Assembly: GCA_903833055.1 (NCBI GenBank)
Contig: CAILDU010000154.1
Coordinates: forward strand, 1-35,429
Reading direction: 5' to 3'
Length of the DNA stretch: 35,429 nt
Source: an uncultured Verrucomicrobia subdivision 3 bacterium
GTDB lineage: Bacteria; Verrucomicrobiota; Verrucomicrobiia; Limisphaerales; UBA11358
A program made the translations under genes and the position numbers. Below are positions 28,893-35,429 of this stretch, piece by piece. Below the pieces are notes generated by a model, which saw only the letters and a list, made by a program, of their open reading frames with translations, was not told the origin of the DNA and did no database searches. The stretch's first letter is position 1; every line of letters starts with the position of its first letter.

Positions 28893-29276
28893 ATGAAAAC
28901 CTGTCCCTATTGTGGTGCTAAATATCCTGACGGCACACCTTGTTGTGTGATTGACCAAACGCCTCTATCACCTCCGCAACCAACACCGCATCCCACTTCC
29001 CATCCGGTTACGGAATCACTACCACCCGCCGAATTTGAATTTGCTCCGCTCACGGAAGAACAGAAGCAGATGGATTTGGTCACATTGGTCAGGTGCGGCA
29101 CGCTGCTTTCGGCAGACCTGATTAGCACCCGACTTCGCGCGGCAGGGATTGAGACGTTCATTCCCGACCAATCTGTCGTGCAGGCCATGGGGTTTAATTT
29201 AAACTCGGTTGGCTACGTTCGGGTTCAAATATCACCCGCTGACTATGACGCTGCGAAAGAGATTATTTCCGGTTGA
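28893..29276 (+). CDS. DUF2007-like signal-transducing protein with N-terminal Zn-ribbon-like motif
   Basis: MKTCPYCGAKYPDGTPCCVIDQTPL and LVRCGTLLSADLISTRLRAAGIETFIPDQ...VGYVRVQISPADYDAAKEIISG. Confidence 0.75.
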   Translation: MKTCPYCGAKYPDGTPCCVIDQTPLSPPQPTPHPTSHPVTESLPPAEFEFAPLTEEQKQMDLVTLVRCGTLLSADLISTRLRAAGIETFIPDQSVVQAMGFNLNSVGYVRVQISPADYDAAKEIISG

Positions 29277-29282
29277 ATAACC

Positions 29283-30101
29283 TTGAAAACTAAAATGCGT
29301 CTGAATCCGTATGCTAACACCCCCATGACCGCACGAATTCTAATTCTGCTCGCCGCCGTCGTCACCCTAATCGGCCATCCATCGCGCGCCATGGCAGCGG
29401 ATGCTGAAAAACCGCAGTATTACGAAGTCCGGATCTACACCATCCAATCAGTGGAGCAGCAGCAGCGAGTCAACAACTATTGGCAGCAGGCGGCGGTTCC
29501 CGCCTATAACCGTATCGGCATCCACCCGGTCGGGGTATTCACCGAGTTACAGGATTCCGCGACCAACCACATTTATGTGCTCATCCCGTGCGACTCGCCG
29601 GAACAATTTGCCGCCATACCGGCCAAGCTCGCCGCCGACGTTGATTACCAGAAGACGGCCGCTGAATTTTTGAACGCACCAAAATCAAATCCAGCCTATG
29701 TCCGTTTTGAAAGCTCCTTGCTGGTCGCTTTCGACGGCATGAAGCGGATGTCATTACCGGCGGCGGACAGGAAGCCAGATGTATTTGAGCTGCGCACGTA
29801 TTTGAGTTTCAGCGAGGGCAAGGGCTTGAATAAAATTAAAATGTTCGAGAGCGGTGAAATTCCGTTGATGAAAGAAGTTGGGCTGGCGCCAATTTTTTAC
29901 GGACGGACGATTGCCGGGCTGAACATGCCCTGCCTAGTTTATATGACCAGTGGCGAAACGCTGGACGCACACAAGCAACACTGGCAGGCCTTCTCCGCGT
30001 CCCCCGCCTGGAAACAGTTGAAGGGCGATCCGCAATACAAAGACAACGTGTCACGTGTCATTAGCATCCTGCTCAAGCGCACCGCCGCCTCACAAATTTG
30101 A
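29283..30101 (+). CDS. NIPSNAP family protein (secreted)
   Basis: Probable start at 29325 (MTARILILLAAVVTLIGHPSRAMAADAEKPQYYEVRIYTIQS...); two NIPSNAP-like ferredoxin-fold halves (YYEVRIYT... and VFELRTYLSFSEGKGLNKIKMFESGEIPLMKEVGLAPIFYGRTIAG). Confidence 0.88.
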   Translation: MKTKMRLNPYANTPMTARILILLAAVVTLIGHPSRAMAADAEKPQYYEVRIYTIQSVEQQQRVNNYWQQAAVPAYNRIGIHPVGVFTELQDSATNHIYVLIPCDSPEQFAAIPAKLAADVDYQKTAAEFLNAPKSNPAYVRFESSLLVAFDGMKRMSLPAADRKPDVFELRTYLSFSEGKGLNKIKMFESGEIPLMKEVGLAPIFYGRTIAGLNMPCLVYMTSGETLDAHKQHWQAFSASPAWKQLKGDPQYKDNVSRVISILLKRTAASQI

Positions 30102-30114
30102 AAGTGGCCTGCGT

Positions 30115-30545
30115 CAGCGCCAACGACGGGTGGCTCAAAGAAGTATTCAACTGAGGGAGCAGGGGGCCTTCGGCTGGCAAGTCTCTCAACAGATTGAGCG
30201 CCTCGGATCCCAACCGCACAATCACCGGCACCTTTGTTTTTTTGCGCGTGAAGTTCACTGTGTTGTTTTCCCAATCCATGTCCTCGCCTTTAAGCATGGC
30301 GATATCGCCCTGACTCGCGCCCAAGTGCCAGCACAGTTGATAAAAACCTTCCGCTCCGCATTCACCTCCGCCGTGAGGATGGCCGCGTGTTCTTCCGCCG
30401 TGATTGCCCGTTTTTCTTTGAACACTGGCTTCGGCCATTGCAAACGCGGGATTACAGATTTGAGCAGCCATTCCATACCGAGCGCGTGATTGTGAATTCG
30501 CCGCAGGTAGCCTAACCGCCATGGTCGGTTGAATAACCAAGGATG
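30115..30545 (-). pseudogene. Tyrosine recombinase/integrase remnant (core-binding end + start of catalytic domain), frameshifted
   Basis: Minus strand, two frames: RPWRLGYLRRIHNHALGMEWLLKSVIPRLQWPKPVFKEKRAITAEEHAAIL, then FYQLCWHLGASQGDIAMLKGEDMDWENNTVNFTRKKTKVPVIVRLGSEALNLLRDLPAEGPLLPQL. The C-terminal R-H-R-Y part is missing. Confidence 0.8.
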
Positions 30546-30555
30546 AAAATCCAAC

Positions 30556-32400
30556 TCACTTCGAGTCTTCGGGGATTTCAAGGTCAGGTTGACGACCAAG
30601 CAAATACGCGGCCAGGTCGCGGGCATAGCTAATGACCCAGATTTCCGAGCGGTTGATGTGCCCCAACATCCGGTATTCGTGCGCCAAAGGGTGGGCATCA
30701 TCCAGAAACGACGGCGGCGGGTCAGGTTTTTCCTTTACCACCACGCCGCCTTCGCCAGTTTCATTGTCGCCCTCCTCGTCATCGCTTTCCCAAGGTGGCG
30801 GAGACATCGGCTCGGCCGGCGGCACGGCGAAATCTTGTGGATTAATTTTTTCGCCAGCTTGTTGCTTCAAATCCAACCGGTAAAGGCGTTCAAGATATTC
30901 CCGATGCTCCCGCTGGTAACGTTCGTATTCCTCTTTATCCCGCGTCTCCTGAAATTGTTTTTCCAGTTCAATCTGTGCCGGAGTCGGCTCAATGGTGGGT
31001 GCTTTCAATGAAATCATGAAGCCCCCAGCATAATCCGGTCGCAGGCAGGCAATCGCTTCGCGCAATCCTTCCACCATCAGCGGAAATTTTTCGATCAAAG
31101 CAAAGCTGGTAATGGTGGCAAAAAAGCAGCGGTCAAGACCGCGCGCCGTGACTATGCCCCACTCGGGATGACCACCGATTTTGGCGGTGACGGTGCGATG
31201 GATAAATTTTTCAACCCAGCGACCTTCGCACAGGCGTAAGCCTTCATCAGCCAATCCATTATCTTCCGGCTCCAGTGCCACCTCGGGCAAGCGTGGATGT
31301 TTTTGCAGTGGAGCCACAATGAACCGGAGGGGCGGCACGGCTCGTGACTCTGGCGCGAGCAATACGTCGTCCCACGTCGGAAACAAGTTGTTGAGATTGG
31401 CCACTTCCGCCGTCACAGGCGGACAACCGGTGACTACGAGTTCACGCAACTGGGGCGAATCTAGCAGCGGCATATAATCGCGAGGCCGAGCTTTATCTAT
31501 GTTGTAAATATGCTGGGTGGTGAAGGCCGCATATTGAAGCTTTGGTAGGCGGGTTAATGGTGTTACGTCCAGCGGCAACGCGCCGCTGTGAGTAAAGCAG
31601 GTCAGTTGTTTTAAGACCGTCAACGGTTCAAAGTCACGCACGACACCGGTCACAGTTAAATTGCGTAATTTGGGAAAAGCCTCGACGCCGTCCAGACGTT
31701 CCACGCCGCCGAGGTGAAGGATTTCGCAGGCGGGTAATTGCGGTAGGTCGCGCACCGAACGAACGGCCAGTGGTGAGCAAATCAAACTGCCACGCCGGAC
31801 GCGCGGACAGCTCAGGCCGGATGGCAGGGCAATCAGATTGCCGTTTAGTGTGAGCGACTCCAATTGTTCCAACTTCTCTAACCCACCTAGTTCCGGCCAA
31901 TGCACTTGTAGTCCGAGGGAGAGTGAACGCAATTGGGCGCAACGCGCGAGTGGTCGGTAATCTTCACAGGTGCGACTGGTAAACTCCAGCGTGCGAAGGT
32001 TAGGTAGCTCGCAGAGTGGGCTGATGTCCGTGATTTCGCTGGAACCGATTTTGATTTCTTCCAGATGCGTGAAGAATCGCAGCGCGGATAAGTCGCGGAT
32101 AGGACGTTTTTCAAAACCTAAGTGAACCCACCAAAATTTTCGTTCCGGCCAGACTTCGACGGCCCGGCGCAGGTCGGTTTCCGAATAACCCGGCACATAG
32201 GCAGGATTTAAGTAACGCTGCCGGTCTCGTTCATATTTGGCCTCGAATCCCTCGTAGTGACCAGTCTTGTGAACAACATGCCAGCGGCCAAGTATGTCTT
32301 CCACGAGAATTTCCACGGTGAAGCGCTCTTCCGTGGTGCGCGCGTCATCCAAGGCCCAAGCGATAAAGCCTGCCTGATTCATGACTTGGTTATCGCACAA
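30556..32400 (-). CDS. Leucine-rich-repeat-containing protein (cytoplasmic-looking, no signal peptide)
   Basis: Irregular LRRs: LRFFTHLEEIKIGSSEITDISPLCELPNLRTLEFTSRTCEDYRPLARCAQLRSLSLGL...LEKLEQLESLTLNGNLIALPSGL...FPKLRNLTVTGVV. Acidic/Pro-rich linker near the C-terminus. Confidence 0.8.
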   Translation of the reverse strand: MCDNQVMNQAGFIAWALDDARTTEERFTVEILVEDILGRWHVVHKTGHYEGFEAKYERDRQRYLNPAYVPGYSETDLRRAVEVWPERKFWWVHLGFEKRPIRDLSALRFFTHLEEIKIGSSEITDISPLCELPNLRTLEFTSRTCEDYRPLARCAQLRSLSLGLQVHWPELGGLEKLEQLESLTLNGNLIALPSGLSCPRVRRGSLICSPLAVRSVRDLPQLPACEILHLGGVERLDGVEAFPKLRNLTVTGVVRDFEPLTVLKQLTCFTHSGALPLDVTPLTRLPKLQYAAFTTQHIYNIDKARPRDYMPLLDSPQLRELVVTGCPPVTAEVANLNNLFPTWDDVLLAPESRAVPPLRFIVAPLQKHPRLPEVALEPEDNGLADEGLRLCEGRWVEKFIHRTVTAKIGGHPEWGIVTARGLDRCFFATITSFALIEKFPLMVEGLREAIACLRPDYAGGFMISLKAPTIEPTPAQIELEKQFQETRDKEEYERYQREHREYLERLYRLDLKQQAGEKINPQDFAVPPAEPMSPPPWESDDEEGDNETGEGGVVVKEKPDPPPSFLDDAHPLAHEYRMLGHINRSEIWVISYARDLAAYLLGRQPDLEIPEDSK

Positions 32401-33089
32401 ATTTCAAAAGCTGACAAGTCGGCACGAGCCTCCGGCGTGATTCATTTGAGATACGATCATGATGAAAAAATCGCCATAAAGATTTGAATGCTCAAGCAAG
32501 CATTTTTATTAATATTATCTTATCGCAATCCACACTGTGAATTAGACTCACGGATATCTCGATAAAAGGTATCGCGCTGGATGAAGCGGACGCATTCGGG
32601 AATAGCGGGAAGATAGCAACCCTCAGTTGGCAATTGTTCCACAAGCCAAAAACATCGCTTTCATTGGACATATATCAGATACGTGGAACATTGTTCCGCG
32701 TAGTTTTACTAATTATCAACGACTTACAAAAGTCACATGTAGGGAATCTTGGCTAAAAATCGGGAATCGGTAACGATATATCGTTCCCGTTAGCCATTTA
32801 TGATGTGCGATTTTTCAAAACAAGAGGAGCTGAACCGGGAACGTTTTAGCCCTTTGCGTTCCCGCTGGGCAAAAAACTACAGCGTCAAAAGGGTCGAAAC
32901 TGTTAAAATCTGAGATGTTAACACCCCTTAACAGAAAAAGGCTGTTAACATTTTATTTTTTAACAGCCCCCGATTTTCCCAATAAAACCGCTTATTCTGC
33001 GACTTGAAGCACCGAATTGCCTAACCTTGCCAAAGTCGGCAGCATCACGCCGCCGGACCCACTCAAATGGCTTTGGTGGCTCCCGCTAC

Positions 33090-33207
33090 ATGGCCAATCA
33101 AGACCGAGGCGGTGCTGGCGGCCATCAAGCGAGTAGCGATACCAAAAAATCTTGCCACGCAAATAAACACCAGATAGTCTTTTGGTTCCTGATGAACGTG
33201 TTTTCAC
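33090..33207 (-). pseudogene. Integrase N-terminal (arm-binding domain) remnant
   Basis: MKTRSSGTKRLSGVYLRGKIFWYRYSLDGRQHRLGL resembles the N-terminus of tyrosine integrases (GVYxRGxxYWYRYxxDGRQxRxSL); the reading then degenerates. Confidence 0.65.
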
Positions 33208-33323
33208 AAAAAATTGTGCTAAAGGTTTGTGCTAAGTTAGCGAACTTAAGCACACTTTACTGTGCTTTAGCAATTAGCACAATATTTTCAGGAAGCGCTG
33301 TAAGTTCATTGTTTTAATTAGGT

Positions 33324-33399
33324 TGCGCGGTTAGCTCAGTGGTAGAGCATTACCTTGACACGGTAGGGGTCGGAGGTTCGAAACCTCCACCGCGCACCA
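33324..33399 (+). tRNA. tRNA-Val (anticodon GAC), CCA encoded
   Basis: Acceptor tgcgcgg/ccgcgca, D-arm gctc..gagc, anticodon arm ttacc-ttGACac-ggtag, T-arm ggagg-ttcgaaa-cctcc, 3' CCA. Confidence 0.97.
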
Positions 33400-33607
33400 T
33401 CCTTTATTATCAGTGTTTAATTGGTTTCTTGGGTCAAAACTAACAACAAAACTAACAACAAGTCCAAGTCAAATTGAGTTGTTTTAAAGTTGTTCAAGTC
33501 TGTTTTTCGCCGGCCTTTCCACCAGTTCTGCAACAGCAATTCTTTGTTTTCAGTTCCGCCAGCAGCTTTTTTACAACTTTCGTCATTTGGCGAATCACTG
33601 GTAAAAA

Positions 33608-33641
33608 ATAAAAAAGGCACTCCGAAATTAATCAGAGCGCC
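33608..33641 (-). terminator. Rho-independent terminator of the HU gene
   Basis: Minus strand: ggcgctctga-ttaatt-tcggagtgcc (10-bp stem with two G-U pairs) followed by TTTTTT, just after the HU stop. Confidence 0.8.
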
Positions 33642-33659
33642 TTCGATTAGAATCTAAAA

Positions 33660-33950
33660 TTATTTCTTCACGCCCAGGATCGCGTCTTTAGCAGCTTTGG
33701 CTACGCGAAACTTCACGACTTTTTTGGCCTTGATCTGAATCGTTTCCCCAGTTGCAGGATTACGTCCGACACGCGCTTTGCGATTCACGAGCACCAATTT
33801 GCCGAGACCGGGAATGGTGAACGAGTCCTTGGCGTGTTTGTAAGCGAGCGCCGCGAGTTGCTCCAGAATTTCAGCGGCCTGTTTTTTGGTGAGACTGCTT
33901 TTCTCAGCGACTGCAGATACGATTTGGGATTTGGTCAGAGCTTTAGCCAT
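33660..33950 (-). CDS. HU family DNA-binding protein
   Basis: MAKALTKSQIVSAVAEKSSLTKKQAAEILEQLAALAYKHAKDSFTIPGLGKLVLVNRKARVGRNPATGETIQIKAKKVVKFRVAKAAKDAI. Confidence 0.97.
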   Translation of the reverse strand: MAKALTKSQIVSAVAEKSSLTKKQAAEILEQLAALAYKHAKDSFTIPGLGKLVLVNRKARVGRNPATGETIQIKAKKVVKFRVAKAAKDAILGVKK

Positions 33951-34291
33951 GATTTAGTTGTGTGTTGTTGTTTGATGTTTACCGAACCCCTATTAAATAT
34001 GGGCAGAATTGACTCAACAAGATTAAAATGTCGATTTTATTGAGGAAAAATGCACTTCTATTGTAGCGAGCTTGACATCCAAAGAATCAGGACGATGTTC
34101 AATTGGCTGGTGTGAGCGTAAGTGCAGTTGATGGTTGCAGACAGAAACAGTTATGGTTTGTTTGAAGTCAGTCAGTGGTAGATACGCCCACGCCAGCCAT
34201 TTCCTTAACCGTTCGGTTTCCGCACCGCTTAAAATTGATTTCTCCCCCAATCATCGTCTAATTCAACTTTATCAATCTGCTTGAATACATT

Positions 34292-34918
34292 GTGTTGGCA
34301 GCCAGTTCGCTCTTCGTAATTGTGGATCCGCTAGCCGTGGTGCCGGCGTTTTTGGCCATGACACCGAACGACACGGTGGAGCAGCGCATCCGCACGGCAA
34401 GGCTGGCATGTTGGGTCACGGCAGGCGTCATGCTGGTGTTCTCCTTGGCTGGCCAAATTATTTTCAAGTTCATGGGCATCACCATGCCCGCATTCCAGAT
34501 TGCTGCAAGCATCTTGCTATTGATCGTGGCGCTGGACATGGTGCGGGCCCAACGCTCGCGCGTCCAAGAAACGCACGAGGAGACCAAGGCCGGAACGGAG
34601 AAGACCGACATCGCCGTGACCCCGCTGGCAATTCCAATGCTGGCTGGTCCCGGCGCAATTTCCACCACTGTTCTGCTACAGAACGAGGCTAAAACCATTC
34701 CTCAGCACATTGCGCTCTACGGTTGCATTCTAGCAGTATCGTTTGTGAGCTACCTCGTCCTGCGGGTCGCTGCCCGGGGTACTCGGTGGTTGAACCCGAT
34801 CATGATGAACATTGCCATTCGAATTATGGGGTTATTGCTGGCGGCGGTCGCCATCCAGTTCATGCTCAATGCCATCAAAGCCTTCCGCCTCGAATTGCTT
34901 GCGCCGGTAGTGAGCTAA
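34292..34918 (+). CDS. MarC family integral membrane protein (start uncertain)
   Basis: SSLFVIVDPLAVVPAFLAMTPNDTVEQRIRTARLACWVTAGVMLVFSLAGQIIFKFMGITMPAFQIAASILLLIVALDMVRAQ...VTPLAIPMLAGPGAISTTVLL...MMNIAIRIMGLLLAAVAIQFMLNAI. Confidence 0.92.
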   Translation: MLAASSLFVIVDPLAVVPAFLAMTPNDTVEQRIRTARLACWVTAGVMLVFSLAGQIIFKFMGITMPAFQIAASILLLIVALDMVRAQRSRVQETHEETKAGTEKTDIAVTPLAIPMLAGPGAISTTVLLQNEAKTIPQHIALYGCILAVSFVSYLVLRVAARGTRWLNPIMMNIAIRIMGLLLAAVAIQFMLNAIKAFRLELLAPVVS

Positions 34919-34942
34919 CTTTCGGTGCGTCTGATTTGCCGT

Positions 34943-35320
34943 TCACATCATAAATTTCATCCGCAGTTCTGATAGCAACGTGCTTTCCCAAGTGCTGACA
35001 TTAAAATCAGAACTCATGATTTGATGAACCGCTGCCAACACTTTCGTCTGTTGTGCGCGATCGGTAAATTCATCAGCTAACAAAAGAGCCTGCGTCTTGG
35101 CTTTGTAGATCGATTGAATCCAGGGTCTAATTCTGGTAACAGCTGCATCGAATTCCCGTTGCCTATCAATCTCGTCAACAAATCCCATCGCAGCCAACAA
35201 CTTTTGCAACTGTTCATTTTCAATACTCGATAAATGCCCGTCCGCATACATGGCCAAAATTAACAGATCGAAAAGCGCGTGTTGTTGGGCTGTTGTAAAA
35301 CCGGTCAAATCGATGTCCAT
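34943..35320 (-). CDS. TerB-like (tellurite resistance TerB fold) protein
   Basis: HALFDLLILAMYADGHLSSIENEQLQKLLAAMGF...RIRPWIQSIYKAKTQALLLADEFTDRAQQTKVLAAVHQIMSSD is consistent with the all-helical TerB/DjlA-N pattern. Confidence 0.65.
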   Translation of the reverse strand: MDIDLTGFTTAQQHALFDLLILAMYADGHLSSIENEQLQKLLAAMGFVDEIDRQREFDAAVTRIRPWIQSIYKAKTQALLLADEFTDRAQQTKVLAAVHQIMSSDFNVSTWESTLLSELRMKFMM

Positions 35321-35429
35321 GGAGAGACGATACCAGATTTGAGGGAATTACACACATTTGAGCTCGAAAGATACCATGCAGTCCTTTGGCAAACTTCCAG
35401 ATGGCACCAAACAGAATTCCCCCCCCCCC

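Noticed and set aside
35416-35429. Terminal poly-C run
   Set aside because: At the very end of the window; most likely a contig-end or sequencing artefact, not treated as biology.

Overview
The gene style (GH28/CE8 enzymes, DUF1559-type pseudopilins, Verrucomicrobia-like Ig/FN3 tails) suggests a Verrucomicrobia-like or PVC bacterial genome. This is an inference; no search was run. Four blocks are visible. (1) 0.4-11.2 kb: a pectin/pectate utilisation locus with three GH28 polygalacturonases, a CE12-like + CE8 pectinesterase fusion, a GH43, an MFS transporter, and a divergent XylR-type regulator (sugar-binding domain + AraC HTH). The regulator's promoter region holds a 12-bp perfect inverted-repeat pair. 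(2) 11.3-13.4 kb: a frameshifted pseudopilin gene, a truncated tRNA-Val copy and an IS66 transposase remnant. (3) 13.4-30.1 kb: MoxR-DUF58-transglutaminase, convergent with a 2298-aa giant envelope protein that looks like a head-to-tail fusion of two paralogs around a domesticated pseudopilin segment. Divergent from it is an ECF sigma factor followed by a membrane protein carrying the same pseudopilin / 'SGTFALNGVNNFGGGGG' module. LemA, two TPM-domain proteins, a DUF2007-like protein and a NIPSNAP protein follow. (4) 30.1-35.4 kb: a tyrosine integrase remnant split by an LRR-protein gene, repeat-rich noncoding DNA, an intact tRNA-Val(GAC), HU, a MarC-family protein and a TerB-like protein. The best candidate for an undescribed system is the giant duplicated envelope protein with its sigma-linked partner sharing the pseudopilin module. 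The second is a decayed tRNA-Val-associated integration footprint.
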